DNA of 64,000 nucleotides. It comes from Bacillus sp. IITD106 (lineage in GTDB: Bacteria; Bacillota; Bacilli; Bacillales; Bacillaceae_C). The stretch lies in the NCBI RefSeq assembly GCF_019459225.1, contig NZ_JAIAZY010000012.1, forward strand, positions 31,911 to 95,910, given 5' to 3'. Both the position numbers and the translations under genes were made by a program. Below the pieces are notes generated by a model, which saw nothing but the letters and a program-made list of their open reading frames with translations, ran no database searches and was not told the origin of the DNA. Numbering within the stretch: position 1 is the first letter of the stretch; every line of letters starts with the position of its first letter. Shown one piece after another: positions 26,095 through 35,010 of the stretch.

Positions 26095-27700
26095 AAAAAT
26101 CTATCTTATGCACTTGGTACTCATCATAATACTTTTGCATTATATCTATTGTCTGGGAAATTCCAATGCTTTCTAACTGCTGTACATAGGCATCCCATTC
26201 TTTTTCCATACCGCCTTCTGTTACCCATTTCCCGAAAGCACCCATCGAAATATTCATTAAGGCAGTATTGATCTGCGTTAATACATCATAATCATCAGGA
26301 CTGTATTTGATAAAAATATCGGGGTACACATCTTTTTCTTTATTAATGGAATCAAGTGCTTCTTTTAATGGTTTCGTTTGGTCAACGATTGCTTCTAAAT
26401 CAGAGCTTGGAGTGAGCTGCAGCGTATCGGGTATATACATCGGGCCATTATCCCCCCAAGTCGTTGTCCATTTCCACGTAGCGGGGTCCATCGCGAGATC
26501 CTCTGGAGGAAGCACCGTGTATGTTCCATCCCCATTATCGGAAATATTCGATCCAATCGAACCAAATAAAACTTGCATGCTGACAATCGGATCATAAAGT
26601 TGGTTAATGAATTTCATCGCTGCGTCCTTGTCCTTCGCGGAGGCAGACATTTGCACCATATTCGCTCCATACGTTAATCCGTAGTAATCATAACTCCAAG
26701 AAACTTGTGCGTCAGAGCTTGATGAAACTTGCAAAGGCGGCAAGGAAACGTATTGCGAGGCTAACGTGTTGCCAAATCGTTCAGATAACTCCCATCCCCA
26801 AGTAAAACCGACATTTGCTATATCTCCATTTCCACGTGCTACAGATTGATATAACGCATAATCGCGGGAAATGATGTCCTCAGTCAATACACCAGCTTCC
26901 CAACATTTATGTAAAAATGTTATTAGTTCCTGGGCACGCTCGTCTACGAAAAAGTTTTTCACGACCCCATCTTCAACAAAATAACCTTGTCCGCCACCAT
27001 TCGTAATCGTAATTCCAACACTTCCTAACAGAACAGTAGGATGGAAGAAATCAAAACCTCTCATTCCGAGTGGAGCAAAGTCCATAGGAATCTCGTCATC
27101 AGGGTCTCCATTTCCATTCGCATCATTTTCTTTAAATGCGACTAAAACAGCAAATAACTCATCCCATGTGGCAGGAACGTCCAAACTTAAATTGTCTAAC
27201 CATTGCTTATTGATAAATTGTCTTGTCGCCGTTTCCGTTCCGAATGGTTGATACTTTGGCAATCCGTACATTTTTCCATCTAATTGAGTCGCAATCACTT
27301 TCGTTTCAGGTTTATCCTGAAACATTTGCTGAACGTTCGGACCATGCTTTTCAATTAATTCCGTCAAATCTTCAAACAAGCTTGGATATTGGGCAAATTC
27401 GGCATCCGTTATGGCATTTGCTCCAATGATAAGGTCGGGGATTTCTCCGCTTTGCAATAAATCTTGCTTTACTTTTTCCCAATCAGGAGATGTCACTTCC
27501 TGCCATTCAATTTCCACTCCGGCATTTTTCTCCGCTTCTTTGAGCCAATCCATTTCAGATACATCTTGTGTTAATGGATGTTTTACGATAATCGCATTTA
27601 ATTTTACTTTACTTTTTTTACCAACTCCAATGCTGATACATCCGGACAAAAGAAACACACATATGGTCATAATAAAAATAGCTGAGAGTCTCTTTTTCAC
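26093..27700 (-). CDS. Extracellular solute-binding lipoprotein, LplA/YtcQ-like
   Basis: 535 aa from a GTG at 27700, with AAAGGGGG upstream; the ATG six codons earlier precedes that site. The lipoprotein signal ends FLLSGCIS. The size (over 500 aa) and the segment NGNGDPDDEIPMDF, a calcium-loop-like motif, are typical of the LplA group that binds oligosaccharides such as rhamnogalacturonan pieces. No LplB/LplC-type permease lies beside it; the nearest permeases are AraP/AraQ, upstream past the DUF624 gene. It may share them or be an additional receptor in the same operon. Confidence 0.85.
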   Translation of the reverse strand: MKKRLSAIFIMTICVFLLSGCISIGVGKKSKVKLNAIIVKHPLTQDVSEMDWLKEAEKNAGVEIEWQEVTSPDWEKVKQDLLQSGEIPDLIIGANAITDAEFAQYPSLFEDLTELIEKHGPNVQQMFQDKPETKVIATQLDGKMYGLPKYQPFGTETATRQFINKQWLDNLSLDVPATWDELFAVLVAFKENDANGNGDPDDEIPMDFAPLGMRGFDFFHPTVLLGSVGITITNGGGQGYFVEDGVVKNFFVDERAQELITFLHKCWEAGVLTEDIISRDYALYQSVARGNGDIANVGFTWGWELSERFGNTLASQYVSLPPLQVSSSSDAQVSWSYDYYGLTYGANMVQMSASAKDKDAAMKFINQLYDPIVSMQVLFGSIGSNISDNGDGTYTVLPPEDLAMDPATWKWTTTWGDNGPMYIPDTLQLTPSSDLEAIVDQTKPLKEALDSINKEKDVYPDIFIKYSPDDYDVLTQINTALMNISMGAFGKWVTEGGMEKEWDAYVQQLESIGISQTIDIMQKYYDEYQVHKIDF

Positions 27701-27790
27701 AACTTTCCCCCTTTTCATTTATTGCTATTTTCATCATAACAAGTTTTGGTTGCTTAAGCCGCAGATTTTTCAAGTTTTTCAGACTTTTCC

Positions 27791-28402
27791 TTATCTTTTA
27801 TCCAATTTATAAAAAACTTGCATCGCTACCCACATGCAGCCTGATAATCCAATCGCAATCGAGAAGAAGAGAATAAAAGCGGGGATTTTCAAAGAAATAT
27901 AAAGGACTATGAAAATAGTCATTCCGAGCAAAAGAGTATAATGGATCTTTGAAATTCCAATAATGAATGCATTTTTTACATGTAGAGGCCACTTAGCCTC
28001 GTAATGAGCCATCAATGGAAAGGACCATACTACGATAATCGAATAGAAAAAAACTAAAAGGTAAAACGCGAATGGAATGATAAAGAGAAGATCTGCCGTA
28101 TTCAACATCACTCGATAATTCAAATAAAGCACAATGCCCATTATCGTAAGAATCCATCCTAGTAAATTAGCATTTTTAAACTCTTGCTTATAAATCTCCT
28201 TGAAGGTTTGAAAAATATGAATCTCATCATTTCCCATTATCCACTTTCTAGCGACTCCAAGTGCTGCAACCGTTGCAGGGAAAACACCGGCCAAAAATAA
28301 TCCGAGTATAGAAAATAAAAACCATAATCCATTCAAAATCGCGAGACGCATAATCCAATACATCATTCTATCAAGTGAGGAGACGATTTGTTTACCATCC
28401 AT
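27791..28402 (-). CDS. DUF624 (YesL-like) membrane protein
   Basis: 203 aa from the ATG at 28402 after GGTGGCGGCAGC; the ten-residue upstream extension is less likely. It has about five hydrophobic helices and the pattern NGLWFLFSILGLFLAGVFPA near the N-terminus, as in YesL. DUF624 proteins are commonly encoded beside LplA-type binding proteins and their permeases, and their role is unknown. It sits between araQ and the LplA-like gene, same strand. Confidence 0.82.
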   Translation of the reverse strand: MDGKQIVSSLDRMMYWIMRLAILNGLWFLFSILGLFLAGVFPATVAALGVARKWIMGNDEIHIFQTFKEIYKQEFKNANLLGWILTIMGIVLYLNYRVMLNTADLLFIIPFAFYLLVFFYSIIVVWSFPLMAHYEAKWPLHVKNAFIIGISKIHYTLLLGMTIFIVLYISLKIPAFILFFSIAIGLSGCMWVAMQVFYKLDKR

Positions 28403-28438
28403 GCTGCCGCCACCCTTATTAGCTTCTTTCACTCTATT

Positions 28439-29281
28439 CTATCCTTTCACACCTCCGACTGTAAGCCCTGTCACGAAATAACGTTGGAAAAAGATAAACA
28501 ATATAATGATCGGAACAATCGTCATAACCGAACCTGCAATAAGGACATCATAATTATTTCCGTAAGGTGTCAGTAATGTCGACAATCCAATCGGCAACGT
28601 GAACATATCATTCGAACGCAATACGATCAGCGGCCATAGGAAATTATTCCAGCTTCCCAAGCCTTGTAAAATCGCCATCGCCGCTAAGGATGGGGTCATT
28701 AATGGGAGCATGATTTTGAAAAAAATTCCATACTCTGTTGAACCATCAATTCTAGCTGCATCCATTAATTCCTTTGGCAGTCCAAGTGCAAATTGCCGAA
28801 AAAAGAACACAGCTATCGGAGCGACAATCGCCGGTAGCACCACCGCCGTATATGTATTGATTAATTGCCAGCTAATCATGAGCTGGTAAAGGGGCAGCAT
28901 TAATATTTCAAACGGAATCATCAAAATAAACAAAACGAGCATAAATATAAAATTTCTTCCTTTAAAATCATATAACGCTAGTGCGTATCCAACCATCGAT
29001 GAGAAGAACAAAGAAAGGACGATCGTAATCGCTGAAATGATTAAACTATTCCCATACCAGTCCCAATAATTGGCCGCCACTGTAAAAATATAAATATAGT
29101 TGTCCGCATTCAACGAGCTTGGATCAAATGTTAAACTAATCCCATTGCGCATCAGTTCGGATGATGGTCTAAAGGAAGAAAGAAGCAAGCTCAAAATTGG
29201 GAACAACGCGATTAAGGAAATGATGACAAAAAATAAATTAATAACCCATTTAAGTCCTACATCACTTTTTTTCGGTTTCAT
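28439..29281 (-). CDS. araQ: Arabino-oligosaccharide ABC importer permease AraQ
   Basis: 280 aa from the ATG at 29281; AAGGGAG is 9 nt upstream, and the earlier ATG abuts that site. It has six helices, with the EAA loop (ELMDAARIDGSTEYGIFFKIMLPL) near residue 190 that docks the ATPase. B. subtilis AraQ is 281 aa. It starts 1 bp after araP and is followed by the DUF624 gene. It imports arabinose oligomers together with AraN and AraP. Membrane protein of the CUT1 family. Confidence 0.88.
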   Translation of the reverse strand: MKPKKSDVGLKWVINLFFVIISLIALFPILSLLLSSFRPSSELMRNGISLTFDPSSLNADNYIYIFTVAANYWDWYGNSLIISAITIVLSLFFSSMVGYALALYDFKGRNFIFMLVLFILMIPFEILMLPLYQLMISWQLINTYTAVVLPAIVAPIAVFFFRQFALGLPKELMDAARIDGSTEYGIFFKIMLPLMTPSLAAMAILQGLGSWNNFLWPLIVLRSNDMFTLPIGLSTLLTPYGNNYDVLIAGSVMTIVPIIILFIFFQRYFVTGLTVGGVKG

Positions 29282-29282
29282 A

Positions 29283-30227
29283 TTATTCATCTCCCTTTTT
29301 AAAAGCTCCAGTAAGGATAAGCTGGATAAAACTAATAATAAAGATGATGATCATTAACACGACGCCAATAGCAGCGCCAAACCCCATATTGTTTTGCTGG
29401 ATCCCTTGCTGATAAAGATATCCGACTACCGTTAAACCAATATTTCCAGGTGAGCCAGTGCCCCAGTATACGAAGCTTTCTTCAAACATCCGATATCCCC
29501 CGATGATTGAAATCGTCGACACAAAAATAGTTACTGGTTTTAAAAATGGCAGCGTCACGAAGCGAAACTTCTGAAATCTAGACGCTCCGTCGATATCTGC
29601 CGCTTCGTATAATTCATTCGGAACGGTTTGTAGGGCAGCCAAAAAATATAAAATATTTACTCCCATCCAACGCCAACAACAGAGCAACACCATTAAAAGC
29701 ATTCCAGACCACGAATGGTACCGCCATTCTATCGAGTTCAATCCTAACCAATTCATTAACTGATTTGCCGCAGCACTATCGGTTTCACCAAATAACAAAC
29801 GAAAAACCATACCGGCCACAATCGTGGAAGTTAAAGCAGGTATAAACAAGGAAGCTCTAAACAAGATTTTGAATTTAACAAACTTCGAATCTAGTAAAAC
29901 AGCTAATATAATCGGGACTGTAACCAAAATGACCACGGTCAATACAACATATATTGTCGAATTGGATAATGCTTTATAAAAGGTCGGGTTAAAAATCCCA
30001 GAATAATTTCTGAATCCTACAAAAGTGATTTGTCCAGGCAAAATATTTTGGAAGCTCATGATAAATGCTTTAATCGTTGGATAAAGTGTAAAGACGAAAA
30101 ACGAGAGTATAAACGGCGCAACAAATATATATGGTACAACTTTTTTTGAGTTTAAAAACTTAATAAGTTTATTAGGGCTCTTTATAGGTGCAACTTCTGT
30201 CGTTGTACTTCGCGGTGCTGGAAGCAT
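29283..30227 (-). CDS. araP: Arabino-oligosaccharide ABC importer permease AraP
   Basis: 314 aa from the ATG at 30227 with AGAGGTGA upstream; the longer frame would begin inside the hairpin at 30254-30276. It has six helices preceded by a hydrophilic head, and the EAA loop ELYEAADIDGASRFQKFRFVTLPFL near residue 215. B. subtilis AraP is 313 aa. It follows araN in the same operon, separated by a stable hairpin. It forms the heterodimeric channel with AraQ. Confidence 0.88.
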   Translation of the reverse strand: MLPAPRSTTTEVAPIKSPNKLIKFLNSKKVVPYIFVAPFILSFFVFTLYPTIKAFIMSFQNILPGQITFVGFRNYSGIFNPTFYKALSNSTIYVVLTVVILVTVPIILAVLLDSKFVKFKILFRASLFIPALTSTIVAGMVFRLLFGETDSAAANQLMNWLGLNSIEWRYHSWSGMLLMVLLCCWRWMGVNILYFLAALQTVPNELYEAADIDGASRFQKFRFVTLPFLKPVTIFVSTISIIGGYRMFEESFVYWGTGSPGNIGLTVVGYLYQQGIQQNNMGFGAAIGVVLMIIIFIISFIQLILTGAFKKGDE

Positions 30228-30253
30228 ATGGTTCACCTCTTTATTCCTTAATA

Positions 30254-30276
30254 GGGCAGGAGTTCGTTTCCTGCCC
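30254..30276 (-). promoter_or_regulatory. Intercistronic hairpin between araN and araP
   Basis: GGGCAGGA (30254-30261) pairs perfectly with TCCTGCCC (30269-30276) around a 7-nt loop, with no T run. It lies just after the araN stop. Such hairpins protect the upstream message and let the binding protein be made in excess. Confidence 0.75.
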
Positions 30277-30295
30277 GCCAATGATTTTCAACTGT

Positions 30296-31645
30296 TTACT
30301 GCTTATTGCTTCTAATTTTATCTGCAGCTTCTTTCAATGCTTCTTCAGCCGTTTGCGTCTGCTGTCTTAACACACTATCAAATGTGACCGTGTTGATTTC
30401 GTTTTGTACTTCAGGTGTTTGTGCAGTAATGTGGACAGGATTGATTTCGTCACGAACTTCAAGAAGCGTATCGAAAATATCGTTGCCAAAATATTGATAG
30501 AATTTATTATCCTGTTTAACTTCATCACTTTCCCAAACATCCCAACGAGGTGGATCAAATCCTAATACTGTCCATAATTGTATATTGGCTTCCCTTGAAA
30601 GTTTTGCAAAAGCTAAAAACTCTTTCGCTAGATCTGGATGCTTCGTTTGATTCGTGACAACCGTTCCTGTTCCTCCCATTCCAGCCGAACGGAATCCGCC
30701 AGGCTCCCAGGCAGGCATTGGACGAATAACGATTTTATTCTTTAAGTCTGGCATATAATCTAAAAATCTACCCATATACCATAATGGCATTGAAACGGAA
30801 GCTGCCCCGCCGTCATTCATATAAGCATAATATTCTTCCGCGTGCGGTTGTCCACCTGGAGTCAATTCAGCAATTTTATGCACATAAACGAGGTCATGTA
30901 AGAACTGCAATGTTTTAATATTCTCGGGACTATCAACGGTTACCTCACCATTTTCATCGAACCAATCCGAACCTTGTTGACTCATCATGGCCCACATTGG
31001 GATATAATCACCTGTCGCCACATTCGTCATCATTTTACCTGTCTTGGCCACAACTTGTTTCCCTGCTTCTACATAGTCATCCCATGTTTTAATGGAATCA
31101 ATATCAACGCCTGCTTCATCCATTATTTCTTTGTTATAATACATGACGGATGCCCCGACATGTGTCGGCATACCATAATATTGGCCGTCCTTACTGTATA
31201 TTTCTAAGCGTGCTTTTACAAAATTGTCGATTTCTGGATCTACAAACTGATTCATCGGCAATAATTGCGGCTCACCTTGTAAATAATTCGGGAAACGACT
31301 AATTTCGATATCCGAAATGTCCGGGGCACCTTTTCCAGATTGCAAAGCTAACAGCAAGTTATTATGCATTTGGTCATATGGATAAGTTTCTGCTTTCAAT
31401 TTAATTGGTTTATCTGGATTGGCTTCATTCCAACGTTTTGCTGCATCTTCAAAAAATTCCATATGCAAGGAAACGAATGTCCAAAGCGATAATTCCGTCG
31501 CATCTTTAATATCATCACCGACCACAACTGAGTCCGTTGCTTCTCCAGAGTCAGAGCCAGAGCCAGACTTCTTGCCGCCGCACGCAACGAGAACGATTGA
31601 CATTAACCCAACGAGTAACATAAATAGGCTTTTTTTCATCATCAT
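30296..31645 (-). CDS. araN: Arabino-oligosaccharide-binding lipoprotein AraN
   Basis: 449 aa. A lipoprotein signal ends SIVLVACGGKK. The body closely follows B. subtilis AraN as I remember it, including MHNNLLLAL, DISDIEISRF, PTHVGASVMYYN, MPLWYMGRFLDYMPDLK and VLGFDPPRWDVW. It captures arabinose oligomers outside the cell for AraPQ. The ATG at 31645 has GGGGGTAAG upstream. Its promoter carries an AraR box and its leader a cre site. No importer ATPase is encoded nearby, so a shared MsmX-type ATPase is expected elsewhere. Confidence 0.92.
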   Translation of the reverse strand: MMMKKSLFMLLVGLMSIVLVACGGKKSGSGSDSGEATDSVVVGDDIKDATELSLWTFVSLHMEFFEDAAKRWNEANPDKPIKLKAETYPYDQMHNNLLLALQSGKGAPDISDIEISRFPNYLQGEPQLLPMNQFVDPEIDNFVKARLEIYSKDGQYYGMPTHVGASVMYYNKEIMDEAGVDIDSIKTWDDYVEAGKQVVAKTGKMMTNVATGDYIPMWAMMSQQGSDWFDENGEVTVDSPENIKTLQFLHDLVYVHKIAELTPGGQPHAEEYYAYMNDGGAASVSMPLWYMGRFLDYMPDLKNKIVIRPMPAWEPGGFRSAGMGGTGTVVTNQTKHPDLAKEFLAFAKLSREANIQLWTVLGFDPPRWDVWESDEVKQDNKFYQYFGNDIFDTLLEVRDEINPVHITAQTPEVQNEINTVTFDSVLRQQTQTAEEALKEAADKIRSNKQ

Positions 31646-31682
31646 TCTTACCCCCTATTTTTTGACACAAAGCTCGTTAAAC

Positions 31683-31697
31683 AGGAAACGCTTTCAT
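31683..31697. promoter_or_regulatory. cre site in the araN leader
   Basis: On the minus strand ATGAAAGCGTTTCCT fits the cre consensus, including the usual AAAGCGTTT core. It lies 38-52 bp upstream of the araN start, downstream of the promoter, where CcpA would act as a roadblock. Confidence 0.8.
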
Positions 31698-31711
31698 TTG
31701 ATAGCAGACAT
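31694..31711 (-). other. Possible five-codon leader ORF in the araN 5' UTR
   Basis: An ATG at 31711 is preceded by AAGGAGGTGGAG, a near-perfect Shine-Dalgarno sequence, and opens Met-Ser-Ala-Ile-Lys-stop. The stop overlaps the cre site. Whether it is translated is unknown. Confidence 0.4.
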
Positions 31712-31777
31712 CTCCACCTCCTTGATCTTCAACTATACGAGTACGATTGTTGCACAAGTAGTTCGTTTGTTTTCACC

Positions 31778-31819
31778 AACCTGTACGAACATGTTAACAT
31801 TTACGTTGAATATGGTCAA
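31778..31819 (-). promoter_or_regulatory. araN promoter with AraR box
   Basis: On the minus strand: -35 TTGACC (31814-31819), 17-bp spacer, -10 TAACAT (31791-31796). The box AACATGTTCGTACAGGTT (31778-31795) overlaps the -10 exactly as at araM, with one base difference in 18. Confidence 0.8.
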
Positions 31820-31934
31820 CCGTTTAATTTGTGTTTCATTGGAGTTTTTCCCTTATAAAATCAGAGTTTTTTCGTCATTTTTAGATAAAATCATTCTGTT
31901 TTCTACATTGTTCCACTTTATGAACTTTCCTAAT

Positions 31935-31950
31935 CTTATACGTACAATAC
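31935..31950. promoter_or_regulatory. Distal AraR box upstream of araN
   Basis: CTTATACGTACAATAC resembles half of the araB site. It lies about 156 bp upstream of the promoter-proximal box, a distance suited to looping. A further ATACGTAT word is at 31959-31966. Confidence 0.55.
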
Positions 31951-31982
31951 ATAACTGATACGTATTATTTAAATAAAAAAAG

Positions 31983-32012
31983 AGTGATCGCAGAAAAAAA
32001 CTGCGTATCACT
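31983..32012 (-). terminator. Terminator of the GH4 gene
   Basis: AGTGATCGCAG (31983-31993) pairs with CTGCGTATCACT (32001-32012) with one bulge. A seven-T run follows on the minus strand. Confidence 0.85.
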
Positions 32013-32030
32013 CCAAATGTTTTATTCGAT

Positions 32031-33539
32031 TTACTTTACCTCCGCTGGCCTTTCCTTCGCCTTATCAGCCTCTGAAGCATTTTTATTAGCCGCTTCCCGA
32101 TCTTCCGCCATTTCTTCGACAGATTTTACTTTAAGACGAGCTGCACCTTTGTAATCGTCTCTCGTTGGAATAAGATTACCAGCTGCGAGGCGTTCCTTTG
32201 CCTTGGCGATGGCCTCCTTATATTGAGGCAGCCACTTTTCCTGTGCAACGAGCATTTCATCGGTCATCTGCCAAATTTCCTTCGGATTGCAGACGGCGCC
32301 AGTGAGCGGGTCCATCATCATTGCTTGGCGAAGAAGGAGGTCATCTCCATGGACCGCTGCTTCTACTGCTAATCTCTGCACAGATATACTCACGTTACAA
32401 ACCGCAGCACAGCCAAGCGGCAAGTCGCCTACATGCGGCATGTTGATTCCATTGCAATCGACATAACCTGGTGCTTCAATGATAGCGTCATCTGGAAGAT
32501 TGGAAATGACTCCATTGTTCACGACATTAAAGTGACCACGATATACGCGGCCAGTCTCCAGCCCTTCAATAATCCACGATCCGTGCTCTTCACTACGATT
32601 TTCTCGTGTGTATTCCATCGGTTTTTCTTTTAGCCAGTTTGGAAAATCGGTCTCAAACCAGTTCCTGCCTTCTGTACAGACGCGCAAGTAACCACCAGTT
32701 TCACCGTTAATCCATACGCCTAAATCAATCCAATCGTTAATTTCTTCTGGACGTTTCCTGTACCAAGGAACATATTCACTTAAATGGCCATTTGATTCTG
32801 TACTGTAATAGCCGAAACGTCTAAGCATATCGATGCGGACTTTTTCCGTCTTACTGAATTCAGGATGGTTCTCAAATGCGTCCAATATTTTGTGCGTCAA
32901 ATCTTCACCATTATGTTTGACACTAATATACCAAGTTTGATGGTTGATTCCTGCACAAATGATATCGACTTCTTCTTTTTTCAGACCGAGGGCCGTTGCG
33001 ATTTGCCAATGCCCACCTTGTACGCCGTGACAAAGTCCGATTGTTCTCACTCCACCGTATTTATTGCAAGCCCATGTTATCATCGCCATTGGGTTAGCGT
33101 AATTTAGCAGCAGTACATCCGGAGCTGCCACTTCGCGAATATCCTTGCAAATGTCTAACATCGCGGCAATCCCGCGCTGCCCGTACATAATTCCACCCGC
33201 ACATAGTGTATCGCCAACGCATTGATCAATTCCGTATTTTAACGGAATATCCACATCCATTTGAAAAGCTTCAAGTCCACCAATACGTACTACGGAAAAA
33301 ATATATTTTGCATCTTTGAATGCCTCTCTGCGATCAAGCGTGGATTGAATTTTTATTTCCAAACCATTTTCATCAATATCCCTTTGGCAAAGTTGGGTAA
33401 CCATGTCCAAATTCCGCTCATTAATATCAGTAAAAGCTACTTCGATGTTATGAAATTCCGGCACGGAAAGAAGATCACGCAACAATCCTCTCGTAAACCC
33501 GATGCTTCCAGCTCCAATGAAAGCTACCTTAAATGACAT
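32031..33539 (-). CDS. GH4 family glycosidase (alpha-galactosidase-like, substrate uncertain)
   Basis: 502 aa from the ATG at 33539, with AAGGAG 8 nt upstream. The NAD-binding loop FIGAGSIGFTRGL is at the N-terminus. The metal site uses the Cys and His of CHGVQGG and the His of GINHQTWY. GH4 enzymes cleave by an NAD- and Mn-dependent redox elimination. MelA-type alpha-galactosidases usually show CHSV here; CHG variants are known from GH4 alpha-glucuronidase-like groups, so the substrate is open. The C-terminus has a charged extension (EADKAKERPAEVK), and the protein is about 60 residues longer than MelA. It lies between the AraC regulator and the araN promoter. Confidence 0.82.
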   Translation of the reverse strand: MSFKVAFIGAGSIGFTRGLLRDLLSVPEFHNIEVAFTDINERNLDMVTQLCQRDIDENGLEIKIQSTLDRREAFKDAKYIFSVVRIGGLEAFQMDVDIPLKYGIDQCVGDTLCAGGIMYGQRGIAAMLDICKDIREVAAPDVLLLNYANPMAMITWACNKYGGVRTIGLCHGVQGGHWQIATALGLKKEEVDIICAGINHQTWYISVKHNGEDLTHKILDAFENHPEFSKTEKVRIDMLRRFGYYSTESNGHLSEYVPWYRKRPEEINDWIDLGVWINGETGGYLRVCTEGRNWFETDFPNWLKEKPMEYTRENRSEEHGSWIIEGLETGRVYRGHFNVVNNGVISNLPDDAIIEAPGYVDCNGINMPHVGDLPLGCAAVCNVSISVQRLAVEAAVHGDDLLLRQAMMMDPLTGAVCNPKEIWQMTDEMLVAQEKWLPQYKEAIAKAKERLAAGNLIPTRDDYKGAARLKVKSVEEMAEDREAANKNASEADKAKERPAEVK

Positions 33540-33566
33540 AGGCACATCTCCTTTTCATAAAAATAA

Positions 33567-33590
33567 TGATTGCTAGTATCATAGCAATCA
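33567..33590 (-). terminator. Hairpin between the AraC gene and the GH4 gene
   Basis: TGATTGCTA (33567-33575) pairs perfectly with TAGCAATCA (33582-33590). The minus strand continues TTATTTTTATG. It may terminate the AraC transcript or attenuate GH4, whose ribosome binding site follows at once. Confidence 0.6.
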
Positions 33591-33658
33591 TTACGATCAT
33601 ATTATTGCAGGATTATAACTTTTTCGATTGACGATATGTTTAAAATCTTAACTTCTTC

Positions 33659-34546
33659 TCATCGGAATTTTTCTATTTGGCTCGAGTAATTTCTTCGATA
33701 ATCAACGGGTGTCATATTTGTATGTTTCTTAAAAATTTGGCTAAAATATTGACTACTATTAATTCCGACATAGTGGGAAATTTCTATAATTGGAATGTCT
33801 GTGTCTACTAAAAGGGCTTTCGCCTTGTCCATACGCAAAGTAGTTAAATACTCCATAATCGTACACTTCATCATTTTTTTAAAGATTCGATGGAGATACC
33901 CCGGATGCAAATTGACTGCTCGTCCAACATCTTCTAATTTTAATTCACAATCATAATTTTGATGAAGAAATTCTATCACTTGGTTGACGTACACATTCGC
34001 TTGCTGGTTTTCCTTTTTCATTTTGCGATCGCGGGTGACCATTCTCGCTATTTGAATCAGCAACTGCGATAACAGAAGCTGGACCATCATTTGCTTATCT
34101 TCTTTTTTATCACTTTCAAGCACGAGATTTTTTAAAGTATGATAGATTTCATTCGGATCCTTTAAAACAATGTATGGAATATTCATATGTAAAAACTCAG
34201 ATAAGGCCATGTTTTCAAGTGCCAACTCCTTAATCGAAGGGAAGCTTCCACTCGCTTCTATAAAGGAGAATTCCACGTTCAACATCCTGCAAGATAGACC
34301 AGCAGCAACAATCAAGCGGTGAGGAACATTCGAATCAAGTAAAATAAAATCGCCCTTTTTCAACGTAAATGCTCCCGATAATGTTTCTACAGTGCATTCC
34401 CCATTGATTACATACATGATTTCCACATCTTTATGTGCATGAAATGACATTTCATATGGAGGCCATTGCTTAAAATAGTAAGCATTGATTTTGGGGAAAT
34501 ATGGATCTTTTAATAATTGTGGGTGAAAGATGCTTGTTGTGGTCAT
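33659..34546 (-). CDS. AraC family transcriptional regulator
   Basis: 295 aa. An N-terminal cupin domain (YEMSFHAHKDVEIMYVINGE near residue 32) is the likely sugar sensor. Two helix-turn-helix units fill the last 100 residues (LEDVGRAVNLHPGYLHRIFKK and IIEISHYVGINSSQYFSQIFKKH). The start has AAGGGAGG upstream. It precedes the GH4 gene on the same strand and probably activates it. It could also act on the araN operon, but no operator was identified. Confidence 0.88.
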   Translation of the reverse strand: MTTTSIFHPQLLKDPYFPKINAYYFKQWPPYEMSFHAHKDVEIMYVINGECTVETLSGAFTLKKGDFILLDSNVPHRLIVAAGLSCRMLNVEFSFIEASGSFPSIKELALENMALSEFLHMNIPYIVLKDPNEIYHTLKNLVLESDKKEDKQMMVQLLLSQLLIQIARMVTRDRKMKKENQQANVYVNQVIEFLHQNYDCELKLEDVGRAVNLHPGYLHRIFKKMMKCTIMEYLTTLRMDKAKALLVDTDIPIIEISHYVGINSSQYFSQIFKKHTNMTPVDYRRNYSSQIEKFR

Positions 34547-34629
34547 TTGTAACCTCCCTTAATTACAGTTGGAAACGTTGTGGAAATTGTATAGAGGGAA
34601 TGATCGGCATTATTAGTATCCAAGATTCT

Positions 34630-35010
34630 TTAATTGGGTTGATATAATTCCAATTTACCTAAATCTATTATAAAGTTTCCATTTATTAAAATATCTAGTC
34701 CTATAAGACCATTAATATCCCAACCATCTAAATTTCCAAAGTCTAGCTTTATCTTTGGTATTACTAGGGAACCAAGCATAATATAGTCAACAGCCTTTCG
34801 AAATGAATAATCTTCACCGCCAATTCCGTAGGAGCTTACTAATGGATCATCATTTTCAAAAAAAATACCTATTTCACTGACAATATCAGAGGAGATAAGT
34901 GTGTGGGCTGCACCAGTATCAATAACAAGCTTATCTATTATTTTTATTTTCCCTTGATACGAAATCGTCATTTCTCCTTCGAGCAAGGAATTTATTAATT
35001 TTAATTTCAT
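34630..35010 (-). CDS. Retropepsin-like aspartic protease family protein
   Basis: 126 aa. The single catalytic motif VIDTGAAHTLIS is near residue 30, and the hydrophobic-hydrophobic-Gly motif GLIGLDIL is near residue 100, as in pepsin-like half proteins that work as dimers. There is no signal peptide. It overlaps the preceding 82-aa gene by 4 bp, so the two are coupled. Its target is unknown; the partner gene product is the first candidate. It lies in an accessory stretch between sugar genes and the MoxR cluster. Confidence 0.72.
   Translation of the reverse strand: MKLKLINSLLEGEMTISYQGKIKIIDKLVIDTGAAHTLISSDIVSEIGIFFENDDPLVSSYGIGGEDYSFRKAVDYIMLGSLVIPKIKLDFGNLDGWDINGLIGLDILINGNFIIDLGKLELYQPN

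Noticed and set aside
31731..31750. AACTATACGAGTACGATTGT as a third araN AraR box
   Set aside because: It does not form the palindrome seen in the other sites and lies downstream of the promoter; not strong enough to call.
34565..34580. TTGGAAACGTTGTGG as a cre site upstream of the AraC gene
   Set aside because: The conserved C near the 3' end of the consensus is missing on both strands.
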